Assembly (NCBI GenBank): GCA_902520595.1 | Contig: CABYOM010000011.1 | Location: 1-33,814 of the forward strand | Direction of reading: 5' to 3' | Source of the DNA: an uncultured Candidatus Poseidoniales archaeon | GTDB taxonomy: Archaea > Thermoplasmatota > Poseidoniia > Poseidoniales > Poseidoniaceae | Length of the DNA stretch: 33,814 nt | In this document: one piece after another, positions 1 to 8,646 of the stretch | Layout: every line of letters starts with the position of its first letter | How positions within the stretch are numbered: the first letter of the stretch is position 1 | Notes under the pieces: generated by a model | Databases searched by the model: none | What the model saw: the letters and a program-made list of their open reading frames with translations, nothing else | Told to the model about the DNA's origin: nothing | Program-made: the position numbers and the translations under genes

Positions 1-3000
1 TCAATTGCTTTGTATGCTTCTTCTTCTTCAATTGCCACAAAGGATAGATCCGAATCAGCGACAGCAGTTGCGTTCACCATGCTGTTTTCCACGATGGTGA
101 TTGAAGTGTCTGAGTTAATGCTGCGTGTGTAGGAAAGAGCGACTGGTGAGCGGCCTTCAGCAACAAGCGTCACAGCACCACCAATGTAGTCCATTTCGAG
201 GTTAAGGTCATGCTGAATTGTCTCAAAGGATGAATCCATTTCGATTTCTTCAGCTGGCATCAAGATACTGATGGTTCCGTCATCTCCGACTGGCATATCC
301 CATTCGATGTCAGAGCCGATAGCAAAGGTCACAGACACGGACTCATTCAAGAGAGCAGAGCCGTTAACATCTGCAGAACCTGCGTGGTGGTCATTCAAGT
401 TGATGTCTGTCCAAGAAGTGGTCAGATCAATCCAACCACCAAGTGACATTTCAAGATCGAGTGTTGCGCCATCGGAAATACTTGCATCAAGCAATCCAAC
501 AGCAACACCGCCACCGTTTTCACCAGCGTTGGCTTGTGTTACAACAACAATCCATTCGCCGGGTGCAATGACCGCAGACCATGTCAACTGATTATTTTCA
601 AAGACTGGAGTGACGGTTTGGATATCTCCTGCCATACCGCTCGAAGGATAAAGGACGACCGTCGAGCCGTTCAATCGGTTCGCATCATTGATGTCAGTAA
701 CATTACCGGAAACGACAACGTTTCCAGCAGTCATTTCAATGTCATGCGATTCAGGTTCTGAATAGACAGGGAAAGCGCTTGAGTTCGAGACATTGTATAA
801 TTCAGTGCTGAAACCTTCTTTACTCACTGTGACTTGGTATTCATCATCAATCGGGACAAACAAAGACCAAACTCCAAATTCATCGGTTGTCACGTTCGTA
901 TCGATTTCAGAATTATTCATTCCAAGAATAGAGACCGTTGTGTTTGCAACACCCTCAGTTCCACCAGGTAGGTCATTGTCATCAAGATCCCAGAAGACCT
1001 TTCCGCCAATTTCTACTTCCAAATCTGCATAAATGAGACCGATATCAAGAACACCTTCCACTGCACTATCGGTATGGAATGGTCCGTATTCAAGAGACCA
1101 GTGTCGCTGTGGTGCTGTTTCGTTAAGGAAGAGACTCCAGTTACCTGGCATTATTTCTTCTGAAACATTACCGCTTTGATCAGACTTCGACAGCGTGACA
1201 TTGCCAAATCCGTCATGACTAACCAAAGTAACACGTATTCCAGACATGTTGGAATCAGTGTCCGATTCTTGCAGCTGGAAATTCATTTCTATGACATCTT
1301 GTGAAATCAAAGAAAGATTGTATCGAACGGATGAATCAGGACCAACGGTAAACGGATAGCGCAGAGTTTCAGTGCTGTCGTTATCCGCTATGAAAGGAGC
1401 AACAATCGCTACCCAATCACCTGCTGTGACATAGGAGGCGAAACTACCGTTCTCATCTGAGGCCATGTTAAACCACAGATCGTCGGCTTCATTTCGTAGC
1501 AAGAACTGCTTCTCTACTGCTCCACCGCTGTTGTTCAACAGTTCTCCTGTTACCAGGTACTCATTACGTAGCGGGAATGGAACTGCTTCTTCATATGCAT
1601 CAAGTCCAACAATAACTGGGTCAAACACATTTGCTCCAATGAGTGCATAATCAGATGCATTGCTATCTTCAGCGCTTGTCGAGTTGAGTTGGAATGAGTA
1701 AATTCCAGGCTCTAAAACAACAGTAATGTTGCCCGCAGAGGTATAGTCTGCAGCGGTGTAGTTGTGCTGTTGACCATGGTCATTAAGCGGCATGAGCGTG
1801 AAAGACGGGCTCACAGCCGTGCCATTGGCAAACACACCATCTGCTCCAGCATCCATGAAAATATTGAGTTCAATGGTTATAAAGTCAGGATTGACAAACA
1901 GTTCAACAGGTGTTGGCGCAGCGTCAGCCTCACTGACGATGTTGTAATTGACAACTTCAGTAGAATTCAATGCTTCCACATCAACAGTGAAGTCCCATGC
2001 ACCGTATTGCAGGTTGAATATGAACTCACCAGTATCAGTGATTGGTGACCTCCATTCAAGTCCATCTGCATCGGTGGCTACAACTTCTTGATTATTTTCA
2101 TAACCCGGTGCGAGACCATCCCAAAGTGACGTATTGTCATAAAGGAATACGAAGCCAGTGATTGCAGTGGTTGGTTTGAGGTACATTAGACCGAGATTCA
2201 GTTCAGCATCTCCTGAAAGTTCAATCAACTGACCGCCAGACATCTGAGATGCGATACTAAACGTTGTCATGTGGAAATCATTACCACTCGGTAGCCGAAT
2301 ACTGTAGTTTCCGTCTGTTTCAACAACCGTCGAGAATGACAGGTCATCAGAGATGAAGAAGACATCAAGGCCTGAGGCTGGTTGACTTTCGTCAAGTTTG
2401 ACATTCTCATCTTGTTCAGACCAATCATCGAAATTCAGATCACTGTTGAACAAACCACCGTCAACAACTCGAACACTTCCGTTCACCCAAGTTCCAATTG
2501 CGTAAGCACTTGAAATCGACAAGTCTTCGGTTTCAAGTGTCACGTGGTCGAACAGAATGTAGTCGTCCCCAGTTTCATCAGAAATCGTATAGGATCCCAT
2601 TGGCAACTCGATGTAAACAAGACCTGTTTCATTCGATGTAGCATTCAATGGACCGAACAGAGGGTCGTCATTGGTAAAGGTAACAACTCTATCAGCAACA
2701 TCAGCGTATGCCTCTTGTGTTTGTGGGTCAATAGGCGAAGTGAGTTGTAAAGAGATGTCGTGCATCTCTGGAATACTCATTGCTAATGTGAAATTCTCAG
2801 AGGAATCACCAACGATGAAGGTTTCATTCAATTCATACCAGGTATCGTTGTCAACATCGACTCTGTAGTAATATTCACCTGCCGAAATTGGACCATAGGA
2901 AAAGTTTCCAAATTCATCGGTGATGATTTCAACAACTTCAGAAAGGCCGAGGTCAACGTCAACCAATTCAATGGTTTCATTGGCGAACACAACATCATAG

Positions 3001-6000
3001 AAATCGTCAAGAGTGTCTTCAAAGATTGAACCTGGCATGTTCATTTGCAAGTCATAAGTTGGCGAAATTTCGACATTTACTGGGTCTGGAAGCAAGACTT
3101 CCTTTCCGTTATCCAACTGAGCAATCATGTTGTAAACACCAGGGATTAATCCCGTAATGTAGAACGAACCTGCTTGAACCATTGGGCCAGAGAAATCACC
3201 AGCACCGACAAAGAGACCGGTTCCATTGAGAGTTCCTGTTCCTTCAAACGAACCAGTCGCTTCAAACGAATCACCGACGTGTTCTGTAACCAAGGTAGAA
3301 ATTCCATCAGAAGTTATTCTTCCATTCGCTTCAACTTCTCCGTCTAAGAGGTAAATCTGAGGAGAGGCAGTTGCGTCTTGGAGACAAATCGACTCATTTT
3401 CAGGCATTGGAGCTGTTTCATTATCGAGGCAAGAAACGACGCTCTCAGAGGCAATCCAAGATGCTTCAAGTGTTCCCTTGCCGCTCCAGGTACCGTTACT
3501 TGTGTAGACACGACCATCTGAAATCGAGCGCGTAAATGTTCCTGTGAAGTCATCAGCAAAAGCTACACCCTCGCTTTCGAAAGTTCCATTTTCAGTGAAT
3601 GTCACTTCACCAGTGCCCTGGAGAATTCGACTTTCTTCAGAGGAGAATGAACCATTGGTTGTTGTCAATGTGTAATTTTCAGTCATGGACCATATGTTAC
3701 GCAAAATGAAGTCAGTACTGACCAAGGCATCACCGTCGAAGGATTCGTGCCCGCTCCAAGTTACTTGACCTGACACACCGCTGCTTTCTACAGCAATGTC
3801 AAACGAAGTAGGGACATCGACGAACCGATCTGCTTGTGGAGCAGTGATGTTATGTTGGAATTCACCAAGCCAACTCATGTTGGCAACTTCACCGAGGATT
3901 GCGGTAATATCGTTGATTTGACGGTCTTCGTTGGTTACCGTCAAAATGTCGCCTAAGCCTTGAGAGAAAGCACCAGTACGGATGTTATCTTGAGCGGTGG
4001 TTGGATTGTAATCACCAGCAAAAGCGCTCACACGAATGCGTCCAGCCGGAGCGTCAAACGACCACTTTCCATCATCATCCGCATCGGTATAGCCGATTGG
4101 AACCCAATAGGTGTCCGGATCTAGGTCTTCAACACCCTCGCCCGAGAAAGCGTCACGTTCAATCAAAATTCGAACGCCAGGCAAGCCTTGTCCGTTGTCG
4201 CTCATTGTTACTTGGCCAGAAATTTCTGCACCGGAGTAATACTTGAGAATCTTGACAAGTGTGTTTGTTGAAGCGATTCCAGTGGATTGCTGCTCAGCGG
4301 TTACTGAACTGTTCTCCTCAGCAGTATACCAGTTTGCAATAACAAAGTGATTCTGCATTGCACCGGGTAACGGAAGTGCTTGAGTCAATATACTACCTGG
4401 ACTTCCAGATTGTCCGAAGTGTTGTGCTGGTTGTGGATTAGATGAACCTGCATCGACGCCAAGAGATGACGCACCGTATCCGACGTATGCTCGGGCGAGC
4501 ATGGTGTCGAAGAATGCAGCGTTGTGATCAACACGAACGTCTTGCACCTGTAGTGGATCGATATCAGCACCTGATTGTTGATTGAGGAAATCTTCCGTAA
4601 TAGCGAGGTCAACTTCTTCACGTGTCATTTCATCAGGGAACTCTCCACGCATTGTTTCGTAGACCTCGTCCATGTAAGTGGAAACATCTTGACCACTCAA
4701 GATAGTAGGTGCACCAAAGATACCCATTGGCTGTCCTTGGTTGTAATTCATATCTTCAGTATAACGTCCTGCTCGAGGGTACAATCGGTTGTCAATTGCG
4801 AAGTAACGAATTTCATGATCACGATCGATAGTTTCTCCGGGCGCTCCATTATAATCTTGCACCGAATAATAGTCTTCAAGGTTAATCAATTCGTCATACA
4901 TGTCGATGATTTGACTAGATTCAAGAGACTGGGAAAGCAATTGCACAGTCAGCGAGAGACGGGTATTCTTACGATGGATATTGGTTCCAACCGAGTCGTA
5001 CTCTTCGATGAGATCAGCAGTATACCAGTAATCTCCGATGATGTAATGTGTGGTGTCGTAAATATTGTCCGCACCTGTTCGAATATTGTTGTTGAATGTT
5101 CGGTTCGCTTCGAACAATTCAGACCAGTCACCGTCAACACATGTCAGAGAGAGTGCATCGGTACAGAGCATGCGTTCTCCGTCTTCATAGACACGCCAGT
5201 AAGGTGTCGACTTGTCAAACACTCCATCCGTGTGATGATAACCTTCTGCTAAGGCGATATCATCATTGGTTTGGAAGACTCGGAAACTGCTCAGTTCTGC
5301 CAACTCAATCATTTCATCATGGTCGACGCTTGTTGACATGGTCGTAAAGAGTTCCATTTGTTGAGGATCGTCGAGGTAATTGTCAACGATGTTACTGTAT
5401 CCTGATGTGAAGGCAGTCTCTCCATTTCGGGCTTGATTGTATTCAATGTCGCCTTGGCCAAGTTGCCAAATAAACATCGAGACTAAGTCCTCTTGACTAC
5501 GTGCTAGCAACATATTTCCAGTAGCCGGGATTCCGGACTGGAAGTTATCAGACACTGACGGATGTTCACCGGTATCGAGCGCTTGGAAACCATAGTCCCA
5601 CCATGATACGAATGCTGGACGTTCAGAATAAGTCATATCGGTATCCTGAGATGCAAGCCACTGATACGCAGTATTCCAACCGTTATCATTAAAACCTGAT
5701 CCAAATGAACCGAGATACCAATTTCCGTCATAATTACTGTCATCAAGCAAAGAGAAACCACCAATTTCCCAACGGAAAGCGTCAGGAATGATGTTGTAAA
5801 TCGTTTCGTCAATATCGTCTTCAGCGTTGTTGCTGCCTGGGATAGCCGCATCGAGACCGTATGTGAATTGCTGACCAAACAGCATAATCATGACAAGCAT
5901 GATGGCTGAAAATGACGGTGTACGCCAAACAGCCAATCGTGCTCCACGGATTCGGTCTTCGGGAGAACGAATGCCGAGTTTCTTCCAAGTCTTGACAAGT

Positions 6001-8468
6001 CCGCCCCAGTTTGCCCACTTCCAAAGCGAGACAATACCCCATGCACCGAGAACGGCAATGGCTGGTGTAGCATTGAACATGAATCGAGCCGCAGTCCAAG
6101 CCATGAAAGAGGCAGCCAGTATCCAGATACCGAAGACAAGGTTGGTTTGCTTACGTTCACGAAGAGCAGACCAGATGCACAGAACTCCCATGATCAAGGA
6201 GAGTACAAAGGTAATTGGTCCGAACTGCGCAAAGAGTTGTCCTCTATTGGGTGCGTTTGCTTCTGCAACGGTTCCGAAAATCTTGGTCTTGGTAAAGTAA
6301 CCACTGCCTGTGAACAAGACGTCCCATGCATTGGAAATATTTGCTTGCTTGAGAAGCCACAATGCGAGGAAGAACACAGCACCAGAAGTTGCAAGAACGC
6401 CTAAAATAAGCAACCAAGGCTTGTCTCGGAAACCGGTTGTTACAAAGCTGATCGCCAATGTGAACACGAAGATGAACAAGAACGGTTGAAGGCCAGTGCC
6501 GTCAAGAACCAAGTTGATTTGTGGGTGACCGTAGAACGGTAATGCCATCAAGAAATTGACGCTGAGCATGGTCAAGAACAACACATTGAGCGTTGTAGAA
6601 TCACGACGGCGGAACATGTTGATTGAAACTTGAGCAGCATATGCCAAGAACAGAATCGATGGACCGACAACGAAACCTTTCCATCCAAGAGAGACCACTC
6701 CAAAACTCACACCTGCTAATACAGCAGATGCAAAGGCAGCCTTACGCTGAGTCAAAACAGCCGAAATAGCCGCAATGAACGCTGTTGGAGTCGCTGATGA
6801 AGAACGTAGCAATCGTTCGGTTCCTGCATACTTGACCGCACGTAACCAGAACATGAATCCGAGAGTGAGGAACAGCATGATGAATGCGTCGTGGTCAGCA
6901 AGAGCCCATGTTGTGTGGCTCACGTGAGCCGGCATGAAGGCAATGAGCCAAGCAGCAATAACAGCCGCTTTGTCGTTGATGTGTTCACGTGCAATAGCCG
7001 CAACTGGGAAGATGGTGAGTGCACCGTAAATTGCAGGTAGGGACAATATAGCCCACCATACTGCATCACCGTTGTCAAAGAACGGTTCAAGAATCATAGC
7101 CAAGACTGCAATCGACCATGTGAATATCGGAGGTCGAGGATTGATTCCGCCGACTGGGTAGAACCTGTCTGCGTCAAAAATCATGTGTGCATTGTTGGCA
7201 AGGATGTAATCGACAACACGCTTCATGTACCACGGGTCAGAGCCGCCAGTCATGTCCCAGTTTCCAGTGCCGTAAGCATTCATGGATGGGACAAGATACC
7301 ATTGCGTTCGAATCACTAATCCAAAGAAAAAGGCGAGACCAATCATGACACTGGCCCAGTTTTGATTCCAAAACAGTCGAGCTCCGGAGTATTCGTGATC
7401 TTCGCGATTTACCCAACCGCCCCACGAGTCGTGAGTGGAAATCGAGTAAATTCCAACGCCGATGAAGAATGTTGCTCCAAGCCAAATGAGGCTTCCCCAG
7501 CTGTTTTCTAACATTGCAACTTCAAACATTCCTGCATCATACCAAGTCGAAATTTGATACAATAACCACATGGATGAAAGCGTCATGGCACGTGTATGCC
7601 ATCGTTCAGCAAACATTCCTGCTACGATAAGTGCAATCATTCCAGTGAAGAAAGCAGACCAGTAGCTGAAGTATCCGTGATAGCCTTCAACGGTGTTGAT
7701 TCCCAATTGGTCAGCAACAGTTACACTGTCGTAATGCCAGAGGCTTCCAATGTGAGCCAACGCCCAAATTGCGAGAGCGAATTGGAAAGGTAAGTTGTTC
7801 TTGTTGATGAAGGATGATGTGTCCTTGTTCATGTAGCTGAACCAGCCCTGTTCACTAACAGGCGTCAAATGACCACGAGCAAAGGTCGCAACAAGAGCGC
7901 CCAGCAGAACGAATAGAGTCAGATACGAAAAGAACTGGTAGCCAACGGCTTGATTTTTGAGATTGAAAGTCGATACATAACTCGGTTGTTCGTCAACTGC
8001 TGCCATGTTGTAAATCTCAGGGAGATTCGCAAGGGCATCTCCTGCCATGATGATACCCACGTTGATTCCAACGGCAGTGAAGATAAAAATCGAAGCAAGT
8101 TCGTATCGTCCACGGCTGGCCATGAAATGAACGCCAAAAGTCACAAGTGCGAACAGGAGACCTGTGAATGCACCGTAATCTTGGAGATAAATAATTTCTG
8201 CACCAACAAGAGCAACGGCCAATGTTGAGAGGGAGAGAGTGGCCTTTGAGAAAGATGCAGAGTCAGATTGGTTCAGCATCGATGGAAGTAGTCCAAAGAT
8301 ACTTGCGACGATGACGAATATCATCGGCGTCATGCTGTCTACGTTGAGCTCGAAGTCTACTCCGACGAGCTTGATGGCTGCGATAGCGAGCAGGACTGCT
8401 AGGGGGGCAATTAGCCATCCCAACGGTGCTGCCGGCGCAGTGCTTTGTGTGCCAGTTTTTTGTTCCAT
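1..8468 (-). CDS. aglB: Giant STT3/AglB-like oligosaccharyltransferase with tandem beta-domain tail (C-terminus outside window)
   Basis: Probably the catalytic oligosaccharyltransferase that moves a lipid-linked glycan onto Asn in N-x-S/T outside the membrane. The frame is open for 2,822 codons from ATG 8468 to the window edge; no stop is seen, so the C-terminus is missing. The start has a GAGGG ribosome site at 8476-8480. Residues 1 to about 360 are hydrophobic, with roughly ten likely membrane helices not present in ordinary STT3. The standard STT3 core then begins: SDPWYMKR (Asp411, first acidic metal-site loop), ADHD (Asp525/Asp527), more helices, and the diagnostic WWDYG at residues 956-960. 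The core ends near residue 1415 at LVKILKYYSGAEISG. The rest is extracellular beta-sandwich repeats resembling carboxypeptidase regulatory-like and SdrD-B-like modules (starting near 1418, 2099, 2303, 2483 and 2583), rich in N-x-S/T. The family is confident from WWDYG; acceptor and glycan are unknown. Many short opposite-strand frames over it are shadows. Confidence 0.88.
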   Translation of the reverse strand, partial: MEQKTGTQSTAPAAPLGWLIAPLAVLLAIAAIKLVGVDFELNVDSMTPMIFVIVASIFGLLPSMLNQSDSASFSKATLSLSTLAVALVGAEIIYLQDYGAFTGLLFALVTFGVHFMASRGRYELASIFIFTAVGINVGIIMAGDALANLPEIYNMAAVDEQPSYVSTFNLKNQAVGYQFFSYLTLFVLLGALVATFARGHLTPVSEQGWFSYMNKDTSSFINKNNLPFQFALAIWALAHIGSLWHYDSVTVADQLGINTVEGYHGYFSYWSAFFTGMIALIVAGMFAERWHTRAMTLSSMWLLYQISTWYDAGMFEVAMLENSWGSLIWLGATFFIGVGIYSISTHDSWGGWVNREDHEYSGARLFWNQNWASVMIGLAFFFGLVIRTQWYLVPSMNAYGTGNWDMTGGSDPWYMKRVVDYILANNAHMIFDADRFYPVGGINPRPPIFTWSIAVLAMILEPFFDNGDAVWWAILSLPAIYGALTIFPVAAIAREHINDKAAVIAAWLIAFMPAHVSHTTWALADHDAFIMLFLTLGFMFWLRAVKYAGTERLLRSSSATPTAFIAAISAVLTQRKAAFASAVLAGVSFGVVSLGWKGFVVGPSILFLAYAAQVSINMFRRRDSTTLNVLFLTMLSVNFLMALPFYGHPQINLVLDGTGLQPFLFIFVFTLAISFVTTGFRDKPWLLILGVLATSGAVFFLALWLLKQANISNAWDVLFTGSGYFTKTKIFGTVAEANAPNRGQLFAQFGPITFVLSLIMGVLCIWSALRERKQTNLVFGIWILAASFMAWTAARFMFNATPAIAVLGAWGIVSLWKWANWGGLVKTWKKLGIRSPEDRIRGARLAVWRTPSFSAIMLVMIMLFGQQFTYGLDAAIPGSNNAEDDIDETIYNIIPDAFRWEIGGFSLLDDSNYDGNWYLGSFGSGFNDNGWNTAYQWLASQDTDMTYSERPAFVSWWDYGFQALDTGEHPSVSDNFQSGIPATGNMLLARSQEDLVSMFIWQLGQGDIEYNQARNGETAFTSGYSNIVDNYLDDPQQMELFTTMSTSVDHDEMIELAELSSFRVFQTNDDIALAEGYHHTDGVFDKSTPYWRVYEDGERMLCTDALSLTCVDGDWSELFEANRTFNNNIRTGADNIYDTTHYIIGDYWYTADLIEEYDSVGTNIHRKNTRLSLTVQLLSQSLESSQIIDMYDELINLEDYYSVQDYNGAPGETIDRDHEIRYFAIDNRLYPRAGRYTEDMNYNQGQPMGIFGAPTILSGQDVSTYMDEVYETMRGEFPDEMTREEVDLAITEDFLNQQSGADIDPLQVQDVRVDHNAAFFDTMLARAYVGYGASSLGVDAGSSNPQPAQHFGQSGSPGSILTQALPLPGAMQNHFVIANWYTAEENSSVTAEQQSTGIASTNTLVKILKYYSGAEISGQVTMSDNGQGLPGVRILIERDAFSGEGVEDLDPDTYWVPIGYTDADDDGKWSFDAPAGRIRVSAFAGDYNPTTAQDNIRTGAFSQGLGDILTVTNEDRQINDITAILGEVANMSWLGEFQHNITAPQADRFVDVPTSFDIAVESSGVSGQVTWSGHESFDGDALVSTDFILRNIWSMTENYTLTTTNGSFSSEESRILQGTGEVTFTENGTFESEGVAFADDFTGTFTRSISDGRVYTSNGTWSGKGTLEASWIASESVVSCLDNETAPMPENESICLQDATASPQIYLLDGEVEANGRITSDGISTLVTEHVGDSFEATGSFEGTGTLNGTGLFVGAGDFSGPMVQAGSFYITGLIPGVYNMIAQLDNGKEVLLPDPVNVEISPTYDLQMNMPGSIFEDTLDDFYDVVFANETIELVDVDLGLSEVVEIITDEFGNFSYGPISAGEYYYRVDVDNDTWYELNETFIVGDSSENFTLAMSIPEMHDISLQLTSPIDPQTQEAYADVADRVVTFTNDDPLFGPLNATSNETGLVYIELPMGSYTISDETGDDYILFDHVTLETEDLSISSAYAIGTWVNGSVRVVDGGLFNSDLNFDDWSEQDENVKLDESQPASGLDVFFISDDLSFSTVVETDGNYSIRLPSGNDFHMTTFSIASQMSGGQLIELSGDAELNLGLMYLKPTTAITGFVFLYDNTSLWDGLAPGYENNQEVVATDADGLEWRSPITDTGEFIFNLQYGAWDFTVDVEALNSTEVVNYNIVSEADAAPTPVELFVNPDFITIELNIFMDAGADGVFANGTAVSPSFTLMPLNDHGQQHNYTAADYTSAGNITVVLEPGIYSFQLNSTSAEDSNASDYALIGANVFDPVIVGLDAYEEAVPFPLRNEYLVTGELLNNSGGAVEKQFLLRNEADDLWFNMASDENGSFASYVTAGDWVAIVAPFIADNDSTETLRYPFTVGPDSSVRYNLSLISQDVIEMNFQLQESDTDSNMSGIRVTLVSHDGFGNVTLSKSDQSGNVSEEIMPGNWSLFLNETAPQRHWSLEYGPFHTDSAVEGVLDIGLIYADLEVEIGGKVFWDLDDNDLPGGTEGVANTTVSILGMNNSEIDTNVTTDEFGVWSLFVPIDDEYQVTVSKEGFSTELYNVSNSSAFPVYSEPESHDIEMTAGNVVVSGNVTDINDANRLNGSTVVLYPSSGMAGDIQTVTPVFENNQLTWSAVIAPGEWIVVVTQANAGENGGGVAVGLLDASISDGATLDLEMSLGGWIDLTTSWTDINLNDHHAGSADVNGSALLNESVSVTFAIGSDIEWDMPVGDDGTISILMPAEEIEMDSSFETIQHDLNLEMDYIGGAVTLVAEGRSPVALSYTRSINSDTSITIVENSMVNATAVADSDLSFVAIEEEEAYKAI

Positions 8469-8475
8469 TTTTTTT

Positions 8476-8480
8476 CCCTC
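8476..8480 (-). promoter_or_regulatory. Ribosome binding site of the STT3/AglB gene
   Basis: The minus strand reads GAGGG, then a run of A residues, then ATG at 8468. The spacing fixes this ATG as the start of the giant STT3 gene. Confidence 0.6.
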
Positions 8481-8535
8481 AAAGGTGTTTGCGCGACAGC
8501 AGCAAGGCTGAAGCGTCTTCGCCACTTGAGAGCCT

Positions 8536-8544
8536 CTTTTAATG
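8536..8544 (-). promoter_or_regulatory. Candidate TATA element for the STT3/AglB gene
   Basis: The minus strand reads CATTAAAAG about 70 bp before the STT3 start codon. A start of transcription about 25 bp downstream would give a leader of roughly 45 nt containing the GAGGG site. This is assigned by eye from A/T content and spacing only. Confidence 0.3.
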
Positions 8545-8579
8545 ACTCCGCTGATAGAACGACATATGAAAGCAACGCT

Positions 8580-8595
8580 GTGTCACATTTGACAC
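8580..8595. promoter_or_regulatory. Perfect 16-bp palindrome, candidate operator
   Basis: GTGTCA-CATT-TGACAC is a perfect inverted repeat with 6-bp arms and a 4-bp spacer. It lies between purD and the STT3 gene, about 110 bp before the STT3 start and about 40 bp upstream of its candidate TATA element. That is where an archaeal activator or repressor dimer could bind. No factor can be named. Confidence 0.4.
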
Positions 8596-8604
8596 CCGTT
8601 TTTC

Positions 8605-8635
8605 AACCCCTCTTTCTAGGCTATTTTGAGGGGTT
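8605..8635. repeat. Inverted repeat between purD and STT3
   Basis: Perfect 8-bp arms, AACCCCTC at 8605-8612 and GAGGGGTT at 8628-8635, flank a 15-nt loop. The repeat starts 12 bp past the purD stop codon, so it could form a 3' end hairpin on the purD message. No U-run follows on the minus strand, so it is not a classical terminator; it could protect an RNA end or bind a protein. Confidence 0.45.
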
Positions 8636-8646
8636 TAAATGGCTGT

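Noticed and set aside
4575-5252. Open frame of 225 codons on the plus strand
   Set aside because: It lies opposite the catalytic domain of the STT3 gene, has no ribosome site or recognisable domain, and is explained as a shadow of the long minus-strand frame.
5890-6300. Open frame of 136 codons on the plus strand, with overlapping minus-strand frames
   Set aside because: All overlap the STT3 membrane core, which is a continuous and recognisable coding frame.
8605-8635. Intrinsic terminator of purD
   Set aside because: The hairpin is real, but no T-run follows on the minus strand, so it is listed as an inverted repeat only.
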